The translations under genes were made by a program, and so were the position numbers. A stretch of DNA of 52,960 nucleotides from Flavobacterium sp. (GTDB lineage Bacteria; Bacteroidota; Bacteroidia; Flavobacteriales; Flavobacteriaceae). Each line of letters begins with the position of its first letter. The stretch's first letter is position 1. Below are positions 17,744 through 25,533 of this stretch, in pieces. Location of the stretch: positions 1-52,960 of the forward strand of contig NZ_JAQVCH010000010.1 of NCBI RefSeq assembly GCF_028689845.1, written 5' to 3'. Under the pieces are notes generated by a model. That model did not search any database, was not told the origin of the DNA, and saw only the letters and a list, made by a program, of their open reading frames with translations.

Positions 17744-18796
17744 ATGCAAAAAGCTAGTCTTATTAGCCTCTTCGTTCTTGTTTTTACCTTTTTTTCTTGT
17801 AGTACCGATTATAAAATAATTGAATCCGTTGAATCTATTAGTTTAACGGCTGATAGTTCTATAAAAATTATTGGAGAAACCATTGTTTTTACAGTGAATA
17901 CCAATAATGGGACAAATGTAACGGAAGATGCTAAAATAACGGTGAATTCAATTGAAATTGAAGGAAATACATTCACCTCTGATGAAGTGTCTAGTTATGT
18001 TGTTCAAGCCGAATATTATGGAGTTCTTTCTGAACCTTTAACTATTAGTTTTCAGGACGGTTCCGAAATTAATTTTGTAAAAAATGTTCTCATTGAAGAT
18101 TATACAGGAACTTGGTGTGGAAATTGTCCACGTGTTGCTCATGCAATTGAATTAGCTAAACAGCAATCTAATCAAGTTATATCAGTGGCTATTCATCGCT
18201 CGAGCTCTAACCCTGCTGACGCCAATTATGATCCTTATAATTTTGATTCAAGTGAATTAGAAACTTATTTAGGAATGTCGGGTTATCCAAAAGCATTATT
18301 AAATAGAATGACTCGTTGGCAACCTTTGGAACAAAATAATATTACACAAGTAATAAATTTGACGCAAGGTGAAAATCCAAAATTAGGTTTAGCTATCACG
18401 AGTGAAGTTACAGCAACTACGATTAACTTAGGGGTAGACGTAAAATTCAGTAAAGATTTTGAAGGTTTAAATTTGGTGGTGTATATTCTAGAAGACGGCT
18501 TAATTTATGACCAAGTAAATTATACTAATTTTTACGGTGGTGCGGCAACGCTCATAAATTTTCAACATGATCATGTGTTGAAATCGTGTTTAACTCCACT
18601 TTTTGGAATGCCAATAGCCAGTTCTGAAACTACAGTGGGTAAAACCTATTCAAAGTCATTTTCTTTAGACATTCCGGCTAACATAGCAAACAAAAACAAA
18701 ATTGAATTTGTAGCTTTTATTACTGGAGCAGACAATAAAACAATCAATTCTAGAAAAGCGAGTCCGAATGTAGAACAAACTTTTGAAGAGTTATAA
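17744..18796 (+). CDS. Omp28-like thioredoxin-fold lipoprotein
   Basis: A 350-residue protein with a lipoprotein-type signal peptide (lipidated C19 in FTFFSCST). An Ig-like stretch follows, then an Omp28-related domain with IEDYTGTWCGNCPRVAHA, where C125/C128 form a CGNC active-site-like pair. Unlike its paralogue at 15251 it has no T9SS sorting domain, so it is expected to be anchored in the outer membrane by lipid. It is the third gene of the plus-strand set, four bases after its neighbour. The set contains one lipid-anchored and one T9SS-sorted version of the same fold, suggesting related chemistry on two sides or two surfaces of the outer membrane. That is inference. Confidence 0.84.
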   Translation: MQKASLISLFVLVFTFFSCSTDYKIIESVESISLTADSSIKIIGETIVFTVNTNNGTNVTEDAKITVNSIEIEGNTFTSDEVSSYVVQAEYYGVLSEPLTISFQDGSEINFVKNVLIEDYTGTWCGNCPRVAHAIELAKQQSNQVISVAIHRSSSNPADANYDPYNFDSSELETYLGMSGYPKALLNRMTRWQPLEQNNITQVINLTQGENPKLGLAITSEVTATTINLGVDVKFSKDFEGLNLVVYILEDGLIYDQVNYTNFYGGAATLINFQHDHVLKSCLTPLFGMPIASSETTVGKTYSKSFSLDIPANIANKNKIEFVAFITGADNKTINSRKASPNVEQTFEEL

Positions 18797-18815
18797 ACTA
18801 CGCTAAATAAATACT

Positions 18816-18850
18816 AAAAACCGTTTCAAGATGTTGAAACGGTTTTTTTT
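18816..18850. terminator. Bidirectional intrinsic terminator
   Basis: AAAAACCGTTTCAA (18816-18829) pairs with TTGAAACGGTTTTT (18834-18847) around a four-base loop, with A- and T-runs on the two sides. It separates the convergent Omp28 lipoprotein gene and the LytTR regulator gene, whose stop codon overlaps the T-run. Confidence 0.85.
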
Positions 18851-19604
18851 ATCCCAACCATTCTTTAAAATCGTTGACCCGTTCACGACTCACAATGATT
18901 TCATCCATTTTATATGTTGGTAAAATAATTTTAAGTCGCGAATTACTATAAACTACAATATCTTTCATTGCTTTTAGTGGAATAATAAATTTTCTACTTA
19001 CTCTAAAAAAATGAGCAGGATCTAATTCAGATTCGAGTTGTTCTAAGGTACCGTCTAAAAGATAATCTCTGTTGTCATAAGTATGAAGATAAGTTCCTTT
19101 ATTTTCACTATACAAACATTCAATTTCTTCTATAGAAATCATTTTAAGGTGTTCTCCAATTTTAATTGTAAAACGTTGTTTATAATTTTTGTCAATAGGA
19201 TTGATTAACATTTTTCTAATCATCTCGAAATCCAAATTTGAAACACTACTTTTTTGGAGTTGATTTTTAAATTTTGCAATAGCAATTGAAAGTTCTTCTT
19301 CATCAATAGGCTTTAGCAAATAATCGATACTATTTAATTTAAAGGCTTTCAACGCATATTCATCAAATGCGGTGGTAAAAATAATCGAACTTTTAATTTC
19401 TATTTGTTCAAAAATCTCAAACGATAATCCATCCGAAAGTTGAATATCTAAAAAAATTAAATCAGGATGAATATTGTTTTGAAACCAGAACAATGCTTCT
19501 TCTACCGAATGTAAAAGTGTATTCACTTCTAACCCTAATTTTTCAACTTTTCGTTGCAATAATCTTGCAGCTGGTTTTTCGTCTTCGATTATAATTATAT
19601 TCAT
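18849..19604 (-). CDS. LytTR-family response regulator
   Basis: A 251-residue cytoplasmic DNA-binding response regulator. The receiver domain (about 1-120) has the acidic pocket E7/D8, phospho-acceptor D53 in LIFLDIQLSDG, and the conserved Lys in LLKPIDE. A LytTR DNA-binding domain follows from about residue 145 to the end (EIECLYSENKGTYLHTYD, then HFFRVSRKFIIPL). LytTR proteins bind pairs of direct repeats about 21 bp apart. It is the last gene of an operon that contains its probable kinase (20322) and two 2TM proteins. A pair of repeats with 21-bp spacing upstream of the TonB receptor gene (24708-24741) is a candidate target. Confidence 0.92.
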   Translation of the reverse strand: MNIIIIEDEKPAARLLQRKVEKLGLEVNTLLHSVEEALFWFQNNIHPDLIFLDIQLSDGLSFEIFEQIEIKSSIIFTTAFDEYALKAFKLNSIDYLLKPIDEEELSIAIAKFKNQLQKSSVSNLDFEMIRKMLINPIDKNYKQRFTIKIGEHLKMISIEEIECLYSENKGTYLHTYDNRDYLLDGTLEQLESELDPAHFFRVSRKFIIPLKAMKDIVVYSNSRLKIILPTYKMDEIIVSRERVNDFKEWLG

Positions 19605-19646
19605 TCTAAAATTGATTTTTGATGTTGATTTTTGATTTTGAAATAA

Positions 19647-20015
19647 TTATTCCCATTTATTATTTTTATCTTTTTCCATCAACTCTTTAATTTTTCGTTC
19701 CTCCCAATTATTTCCTAAAATCATTCCTGGTAAAAAAACAGATAATCCATGAGCTAATAAACCAATTCCCCAAAATAGTAATGTTGTCATGTTTTGCATC
19801 CGAAAATAACTTTCTCCAACCTCCATATTTTGGACATTTATAATTACAATCATAATGTTTATTACCACATAAACCATGGCATGCGTATAAAACCCTTTGA
19901 TTCGTTTTACTTTTTTTAGAGCTTCATAATATTTAGCGTCTTCTGGACTTGTTGGAGTATAATTTTTAAACTCATTTTTATCCATTCTTCTTTGTGTTCT
20001 GCTTTCTATACTCAT
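19647..20015 (-). CDS. 2TM domain protein (second copy)
   Basis: A 122-residue membrane protein with the 2TM domain pattern: LKKVKRIKGFYTHAMVYVV (helix 1), LLFWGIGLLAHGLSVF (helix 2), then NNWEERKIKELM. The frame is open upstream to 20153, but that part overlaps the preceding gene. The ATG at 20015 lies directly after the preceding stop (20017-20019), which favours translational coupling; a further ATG exists at 19985. It is one of three 2TM copies in this operon, the others being the protein at 20017 and the C-terminus of the kinase. A role in LytTR signalling is likely from context; the mechanism is unknown. Confidence 0.83.
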   Translation of the reverse strand: MSIESRTQRRMDKNEFKNYTPTSPEDAKYYEALKKVKRIKGFYTHAMVYVVINIMIVIINVQNMEVGESYFRMQNMTTLLFWGIGLLAHGLSVFLPGMILGNNWEERKIKELMEKDKNNKWE

Positions 20016-20016
20016 C

Positions 20017-20319
20017 TTATTGAAGTTTATTTTTTGTTGACTTTTCTTCTTCCATAAATTGTTTAATCTTTCTACTTTCCCAATCATTATTAAAAAATGG
20101 GAAATAGTTAAACACTCGCATCGCATGAAAAAACACACCAATTCCCCAACCAAGCATAGTCCAAATAAACCATAAAACTTCCGGTGTATATTTTAGATTG
20201 ATGTATACTATTACAATCATTACTATCAAATAAATTAATAAATGACTGTAAAATCCTTTTAATTCTTGTACTTGTTTTTTAGCTTTTTGATAGCGTTCAA
20301 AATCATTTTTTGTTTCCAT
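20017..20319 (-). CDS. 2TM domain protein (first copy)
   Basis: A 100-residue membrane protein (start METKNDFERYQ at 20319; an ATG at 20331 would add four residues and overlap the kinase gene by ten bases). The 2TM pattern is very clear: QVQELKGFYSHLLIYLIVMIV, then FIWTMLGWGIGVFFHAMRVF, then NNDWESRKIKQFM. It aligns closely with the kinase's C-terminus (VEKLKGFYANLISY, MLGWGMGLTFHALETF, SWEEKKIQEIL) and with the protein encoded after it. It is probably an inner-membrane partner or regulator of the kinase. No enzymatic residues are apparent. Confidence 0.85.
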   Translation of the reverse strand: METKNDFERYQKAKKQVQELKGFYSHLLIYLIVMIVIVYINLKYTPEVLWFIWTMLGWGIGVFFHAMRVFNYFPFFNNDWESRKIKQFMEEEKSTKNKLQ

Positions 20320-20321
20320 AA

Positions 20322-21674
20322 CTAGTTCCATTTTGATTCTTCTTTATTTCCTTTTTGTAATATTTCTTGAATTTTCTTTTCTTCCCATGACCTTCCGTAA
20401 CCAAAGGTTTCTAAGGCGTGGAAAGTCAAGCCCATTCCCCACCCTAACATCGGAAACCAAAACCATTGAAAACTGGAAGTGTTCATATTTATTAGTATTA
20501 GAATTGGAATTACGGTACAATAAGAAATAAGATTGGCATAAAAGCCTTTTAACTTCTCTACTCTGTCTTTAGCTCTGTCATAAGCTGTTTGTTCGTTGTA
20601 ATTATAGGTTTTTTCCATCACTGTTATTTGTTTTGTTAAAATGGGAAGCTTTATTCTGAAATATTCATCAGTATCTTCTACTAGCACATTTCTTTGGGTT
20701 AAAATGGCATATCGACTTACAATATTTTGAAGCCCAACTCCTCTTCTATCTTGTAAAACTTCCTTTTTTTGTTTGTTGTTTTCTACTATTAATTCGTTGT
20801 TTATTATACTAATTTTAATGTTTAATGGTTTTTTTTCACTAACAATATTATGTTTGATGGTGTTTTCTAATAACAATTGCAAAGATAACGGGACCACTTT
20901 TGCATCTGTCATTGCGAGTTCTGAATCAATCTCAAATTCTGGCATTTCAAAAGTTATACTGTTTTCAAAACGCATTTTTAATAAGTTCATATAGGTTTTT
21001 GCGAAAGCTAGCTCTTCAGCAACGGTAACCAATTCTTTGTCTTTTTGTTCTAAAACATAACGATATATTTTAGATAATGAAGTAGTAAACTTTTGGGCAT
21101 TTGCAGGATTTTCTTCAATTAATGAACTCAAAACATTTAAACTATTAAATAAAAAATGAGGATCAATTTGGTTTTTTAAACTTTCAAACTTGGCTGAAGC
21201 TGTTCCAGCAATGATTTTTTGTTCTTTTATTTTATTTTCTTGAAAAGCTTTATAAAAATAAAAAGCATGAATTGCTAAAGTAACTATCAAAGTTATAATT
21301 ATGGCTACCAAATAATTTGATGGTCTCTCATTCATCAAGAATTCTTGAAAAGACATTTTTTCTATTAGCACTTCCTCCACAATTCGCATGAGAAAAATAG
21401 TAAATAGCGAAATTATAAATGAAAGTATAAATCCAATAAAAATTCTTCGCTTATCAAATCTATTTTCTTCGAAAAATCTATCTAATTGAATAAATACAAA
21501 AGTATTTGCATAATATAAAGAGTAGCCATAAAGCATTGTTACAACTATATTCAAATATAAATTTTGATCTAATTTAATCTCATTTCCATTAATTACTCTT
21601 AACAATAATAAGATAATGAGTACTGATAAAGAAATGAATGTTGCTCTTGGAAACTCTTTAATATACTTATTCAT
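20322..21674 (-). CDS. LytS-type sensor histidine kinase fused to a 2TM domain
   Basis: A 450-residue membrane histidine kinase. Four hydrophobic helices (about 10-140) are followed by a coiled segment and the LytS/YehU-type kinase signature LKNQIDPHFLFNSLN with phospho-acceptor H173. The ATP-binding part has LLLENTIKHNIV (N box) and RGVGLQNIVSRY. Typical relatives end there. Here an extra 2TM domain occupies residues 365-450 (VEKLKGFYANLISY, MLGWGMGLTFHALETF), so the catalytic domain lies between two membrane regions. It should phosphorylate the LytTR regulator at 18849. It starts seven bases after the gene at 21682 and leads into two stand-alone 2TM genes. Confidence 0.9.
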   Translation of the reverse strand: MNKYIKEFPRATFISLSVLIILLLLRVINGNEIKLDQNLYLNIVVTMLYGYSLYYANTFVFIQLDRFFEENRFDKRRIFIGFILSFIISLFTIFLMRIVEEVLIEKMSFQEFLMNERPSNYLVAIIITLIVTLAIHAFYFYKAFQENKIKEQKIIAGTASAKFESLKNQIDPHFLFNSLNVLSSLIEENPANAQKFTTSLSKIYRYVLEQKDKELVTVAEELAFAKTYMNLLKMRFENSITFEMPEFEIDSELAMTDAKVVPLSLQLLLENTIKHNIVSEKKPLNIKISIINNELIVENNKQKKEVLQDRRGVGLQNIVSRYAILTQRNVLVEDTDEYFRIKLPILTKQITVMEKTYNYNEQTAYDRAKDRVEKLKGFYANLISYCTVIPILILINMNTSSFQWFWFPMLGWGMGLTFHALETFGYGRSWEEKKIQEILQKGNKEESKWN

Positions 21675-21681
21675 TTTTAAT

Positions 21682-22302
21682 TTATTTACAATTTTTGGCC
21701 GCTTCTTGGGCTCGTTCTAATCCCCAATTTGGAGAAAAAGCAGTCTCCGGTTTAAAAGTAGCAAAAAGTTCAATAGATTTTGCAATTTGAGCACATAGAG
21801 GTTGTATATCTGTTCCAAAAAACTGAGCAGAACCGATTTCAAATTCAGCCTTATTTAAAACCACTCTGGGATTATTTGGTGCAATTTCTTCCGCTTTTCC
21901 ATATAGTTCCATTACTTTACCCGATAATTTCATTCCGTTAGTCATCGGGTCAAAGACAATCCAGGCCGTATGAATCATCGCTTGCAAAACTAATAATTCA
22001 GCATTTTCGGGGTTTAGAGCTAGTTCTTTATCCATCACATTTTGTGCTTTAGCCAATAGATTGCTCACTTTATCTTTATCCTTCGTTTCAAAAGCAGTTG
22101 TTGTGTTTACCAAAGCTATGTAATAATTCGGTAACCAATTTTCCTTTTCAACCGAAGCAATACGTTCAAAAACAGCTGAAGCTTCTGTGTTTTTTCCTGC
22201 TTCCCAAAGAGCGAATGCCTTTTGCATATTTTCTGAATAATCAGTTTGAGCTGATAAAAGCGAGGTTGCCATTAAAACGAGGATTACAATAATTTTTGTC
22301 AT
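21682..22302 (-). CDS. Exported TPR-like protein of unknown function
   Basis: A 206-residue protein with a signal peptide (LLSAQ end) and a mostly helical mature part rich in Ala/Glu. It shows TPR-like helix pairs (KAFALWEAGKNTEASAVFER, then KVMELYGKAEEIAPNNPRVV). No catalytic motif is seen. It is the first gene of the five-gene LytTR operon, seven bases before the kinase start, so a periplasmic role linked to signalling is plausible but unproven. Similar small exported TPR proteins accompany receptors and signalling genes in Flavobacteriaceae. Confidence 0.72.
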   Translation of the reverse strand: MTKIIVILVLMATSLLSAQTDYSENMQKAFALWEAGKNTEASAVFERIASVEKENWLPNYYIALVNTTTAFETKDKDKVSNLLAKAQNVMDKELALNPENAELLVLQAMIHTAWIVFDPMTNGMKLSGKVMELYGKAEEIAPNNPRVVLNKAEFEIGSAQFFGTDIQPLCAQIAKSIELFATFKPETAFSPNWGLERAQEAAKNCK

Positions 22303-22435
22303 GATGCTACTTTTTTAAATGTTAGATAATTAAGAGTTGTTTTTTGATATTTCAAATTTCGGGCGATTCTAGTAAATTATAAAAAGAGATTGACCGAGTT
22401 GTTGTTTTTTGTGGATGAATTGTTTTTTTTCTGAG

Positions 22436-22497
22436 GGACTGAGGGACTGAGTAGCTGCGTAACTCAGGGCCTTAGCATCTTAGAAACTCAGAAACTC
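22436..22497. repeat. Imperfect inverted repeat, ctgag/ctcag family
   Basis: Three CTGAG units (22433-22451) face ACTCAG, CTTAG and ACTCAG units (22461-22495) around TAGCTGCG, forming a hairpin-capable element just after the TonB receptor gene. The unit vocabulary (CTGAGG, CTTAGAA) matches the arms around the broken gene at 26180, but no gene is enclosed here. The rest of 22303-22435 is AT-rich spacer. Confidence 0.6.
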
Positions 22498-22500
22498 CTC

Positions 22501-24654
22501 CTACAAATTATCCAATTGGTTTGACTTTTTATCATCGCTTATCGTCCAAAAGAAACCAACAAAAAAGAATCTGTTGGCAGGTTGCGTGATAGCTCTTCTT
22601 TCAAATTCGCCATTGACATTTGGTGTATTGGCATATTGATAGCCAAAAATATTGTTAGTTCCCATGATATTAGAAACAGAAAAATAAAGAATTTTTTGTG
22701 CAGCTATTAAATAAGCCCAATTAAAACTTAAATTTTGATAAGGTTTGGTTTTTCCATCCATAAATTGTGATGCATTTGGATTGTTATAAGGTCTACCTGA
22801 ATTTAACGTATACGAAAAACCAAGTTGAGATTTCCAATTTTCAATCCATTTTTTGGTCACAACCGACAACGTATGATTAGCAATAAAACTCGGTTGAGCT
22901 TCGCTGGGATAATCTTTATAATCCCGTTTTGTATCAATGTAGGAATACGAAATCCAATATTCCAAATTCTTAACAGTTTTGTTATCTCGCCAAAAAACAT
23001 CCAAGCCTTGAGCAAAACCTGTTCCGTTAGAAGAATAATTCGAATCAAATTGAGGAGTTGTAGTGTCGAATTTCACTAAATCAGTATAATTTTTATAATA
23101 TGTTTCTACACGAAAGGTTTTCCCATCGTGATAATATTGATAATTGAGAATATAATGCGACGCTCTTTCAGAGAGTAAATCGGACGTATATTTGATGTAT
23201 TCTTGTTTTGGTGTTTGCGTAAAATCACCATAGGCAATAGAAAATTGACCTTTTGCAGAAACTTTATAGGCAAAAGCAAGGCGAGGCGAAACATGAAATT
23301 CATTTAAAAGAGAGGCATTGGCCGCCCGAAGTCCAAATTTTAGTGCCATTCTTTTATTGAAGAAAATATCACTACCAACGTATGCTGCAGCAATACTATT
23401 ATGATAACCCGAAGAAAAAGTTAGGCCATCATTTGAGTCGTAGTCTTCGGCAAACTGCGTAATAAAATAATCTAATCCACCACTAATTTTGATACGTTCC
23501 GTTATTTTTTTGGAAAGTTTCGTTTTAAAATGCGAAGCAAATTCTACATTGTCAACTAAACTCGTATTAATCTGAATAGAATTATTGCTAATTCCATAAC
23601 TCATCCCTGTTTGGATATTCCAATTAGTTCCAAAAGTCCCTTTATAGGATGCATTTCCATAAAAATTGGTGTTGGTTAAATCAAAGCGAATTTTATTTAG
23701 TTGATTGATATCTTCTTGATTCAAATCAAAATCGGCTACATCTAAAGAAGCATAAATTTTAAGTAAACCGTTTTTAAATTCACGTCTAAAAACCGTTTCA
23801 CCCGCAAGGGTTTGATAGGGCTTATTCCAATCAACACGTTGCTGCACCAGCAATTGATAAGGTGCTAAATTTACATACGAGAGATTAAAAGTTAATGAAC
23901 TTTTACCCCAACGTTGCGTATTTCCTAATCCTAGACCAACGGTCATTACAGAAATTTCTGTTTGTTCTTGTTTCACATCATCGTTTGTATTTAACAACAA
24001 AACACTTGACAACGCTTCACCATATTCTTCACTATATCCTCCCGTTGAGAAAGAAATTCCACTAAATAAAAAAGGAGAAAACCGACCTCTTGTGGGCAAT
24101 TCATTTGCTGCAACACCATAAGGTTGGGCAACTCGCAATCCGTCTACAAAAGTTTGCGTTTCGTCTGCTTCCCCACCACGAACAAACAATCGATTACTTT
24201 CACCCACAGTTTGTGCTCCCGGCAACGTGGCCAATGCTCCAATAATATCACCAACAGCTCCTGCAGTGGTTACAATATCTAAAGGTTTTAAAACAGAAAC
24301 TCTTGCTTTATCACCAGCCTCAAACGTTCCAGCGGTTAAGATTACCGCATCTAAGGTATTGACACTTTCGTTTAGTTTTAAAATTTGATTTTGAAAATTG
24401 GTCACCTCAATCGTCTTTTTTAAAGTTTCAAAAGATAAAAAACTAACCACCAAAAGCTGCATCCCTTCTGTATTGGTTTTAAATTTAAAAAGCCCCTTTT
24501 CATCGGTAGAAGCCCCATCATAAGTTCCGTTTAAATAGACATTTGCTCCCTGAATCGGCTCTCCTTTTTCGTCGATTATTTTTCCGGAAATTTCTATCTG
24601 TGCGAAAAGCGAAAGTGAACTAAATAAAAAGAATAAGAGTAAATTGGTTTTCAT
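22501..24654 (-). CDS. TonB-dependent outer-membrane receptor with carboxypeptidase-like N-domain
   Basis: A 717-residue outer-membrane transporter. Signal peptide 1-18 is followed by a carboxypeptidase-D regulatory-like domain (IEISGKIIDEKGEPIQGANV, to about 95), then a plug region with RLFVRGGEADETQTFVDGLR, and a 22-strand-type beta-barrel. It should take up a ligand driven by TonB, but the ligand is unknown and no SusD-like partner gene is adjacent. At 717 residues it is shorter than SusC-type receptors and closer to siderophore/metal-type ones. The C-terminus (KKSNQLDNL) lacks the usual terminal aromatic. A pair of 13-bp direct repeats upstream suggests control by the neighbouring LytTR regulator. 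Confidence 0.9.
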   Translation of the reverse strand: MKTNLLLFFLFSSLSLFAQIEISGKIIDEKGEPIQGANVYLNGTYDGASTDEKGLFKFKTNTEGMQLLVVSFLSFETLKKTIEVTNFQNQILKLNESVNTLDAVILTAGTFEAGDKARVSVLKPLDIVTTAGAVGDIIGALATLPGAQTVGESNRLFVRGGEADETQTFVDGLRVAQPYGVAANELPTRGRFSPFLFSGISFSTGGYSEEYGEALSSVLLLNTNDDVKQEQTEISVMTVGLGLGNTQRWGKSSLTFNLSYVNLAPYQLLVQQRVDWNKPYQTLAGETVFRREFKNGLLKIYASLDVADFDLNQEDINQLNKIRFDLTNTNFYGNASYKGTFGTNWNIQTGMSYGISNNSIQINTSLVDNVEFASHFKTKLSKKITERIKISGGLDYFITQFAEDYDSNDGLTFSSGYHNSIAAAYVGSDIFFNKRMALKFGLRAANASLLNEFHVSPRLAFAYKVSAKGQFSIAYGDFTQTPKQEYIKYTSDLLSERASHYILNYQYYHDGKTFRVETYYKNYTDLVKFDTTTPQFDSNYSSNGTGFAQGLDVFWRDNKTVKNLEYWISYSYIDTKRDYKDYPSEAQPSFIANHTLSVVTKKWIENWKSQLGFSYTLNSGRPYNNPNASQFMDGKTKPYQNLSFNWAYLIAAQKILYFSVSNIMGTNNIFGYQYANTPNVNGEFERRAITQPANRFFFVGFFWTISDDKKSNQLDNL

Positions 24655-24689
24655 CTGTTTTGATTTGATGAGTCAAAATTGACATGAAT

Positions 24690-24741
24690 CAACCCTAATA
24701 AAAAATGAAAGTGACTGAATTGTCAAAAAAAGTGACTGAAT
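24690..24741 (-). promoter_or_regulatory. Candidate LytTR operator and promoter of the TonB receptor gene
   Basis: AAAGTGACTGAAT occurs at 24708-24720 and again at 24729-24741, exactly 21 bp apart (two helical turns), as LytTR dimers prefer. On the minus strand TAGGGTTG (24690-24697) is one base off the TAnnTTTG -7 box, placing the repeats at about -26 to -59. A GTCAA-AA-TTGAC dyad lies at 24672-24683. Confidence 0.45.
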
Positions 24742-24876
24742 CGTATCAAAGAGAAAAAATCCAGCAACTGAAACCATTAATAAAGTTGAAATCGATTGCA
24801 TACTTATAAAAACAAAAATTATTTCGCTCTAAATCATAATCTAATTCTCGATATTTGTAAAAATGACTTTTAAAAA

Positions 24877-25458
24877 ATGAATCCAAAAATAAACATTCTA
24901 AAAACCGATTTACTTTCTGATAATTGGTATATACTCAATAAGGTAACCTACGAGTTTACACCAGAAAATGGAGAAATGGAAATTCAACGAAGAGAAGTCT
25001 ATGACCGAGGAAATGGAGCAGCGATTTTACTTTATAATAAAGAAAAGCAAACCGTTATCTTGACACGTCAATTTCGATTGCCCACTTTTTTAAACGGGAA
25101 TAAAAGCGGAATGATGATTGAGGTTTGTGCTGGTTTATTAGATGAGCACGACCCCGAAGTTTGTATCAAAAGAGAAACCGAAGAAGAAGTTGGTTATCGC
25201 ATTGAAACAGTTGAAAAAATCTTTGAAGCCTATATGTCATCTGGAGCAGTGACCGAAATTTTATATTTTTTTACAGCAGCCTATTCACCCGAAATGAAAG
25301 TAAGTGAAGGCGGCGGATTAAAAGAAGAACATGAACATATTGAAGTATTAGAAATCGATTTTAACACGGCCTTAGAAATGATTTATACGGGCGAAATTAA
25401 AGATGCCAAAACAATTATGCTTTTGCAACATGCCAAAATAAAGCAGTTGATTAACTAA
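24877..25458 (+). CDS. Nudix hydrolase, GDP-mannose pyrophosphatase (NudK)-like
   Basis: A 193-residue Nudix protein. It has the N-terminal strands typical of ADP-ribose/GDP-mannose pyrophosphatases (REVYDRGNGAAILLYNKEKQTVILTRQFR). The Nudix box is AGLLDEHDPEVCIKRETEEEVGY (split: AGLLDEHDPE / VCIKRETEEEVGY) with the catalytic REtEEE core. SSGAVTEILYFFTAAY follows, as in NudK. It would hydrolyse a nucleoside-diphosphate sugar to a sugar phosphate and NMP, with GDP-mannose the closest family substrate. It is monocistronic by context. Family membership is firm; substrate choice is inferred. Confidence 0.88.
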   Translation: MNPKINILKTDLLSDNWYILNKVTYEFTPENGEMEIQRREVYDRGNGAAILLYNKEKQTVILTRQFRLPTFLNGNKSGMMIEVCAGLLDEHDPEVCIKRETEEEVGYRIETVEKIFEAYMSSGAVTEILYFFTAAYSPEMKVSEGGGLKEEHEHIEVLEIDFNTALEMIYTGEIKDAKTIMLLQHAKIKQLIN

Positions 25459-25481
25459 AAATCTTATCAACAAATGCATTG

Positions 25482-25517
25482 TTTGAGCAAAAAAATAATA
25501 AATAATGGTTACTTTTG
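25482..25517 (+). promoter_or_regulatory. Promoter of the pRiA4b ORF-3-like gene
   Basis: TTTG at 25482-25485 and TACTTTTG at 25510-25517 (exact TAnnTTTG) form a Bacteroidetes-type promoter, with a slightly long spacer of 24 bases. The start codon follows at 25534. Confidence 0.45.
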
Positions 25518-25533
25518 CCTTCCTTAAAATGCA

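Noticed and set aside
20016..20153. Extended start of the second 2TM protein
   Set aside because: This stretch overlaps the first 2TM gene in another frame; the ATG at 20015 directly follows its stop.
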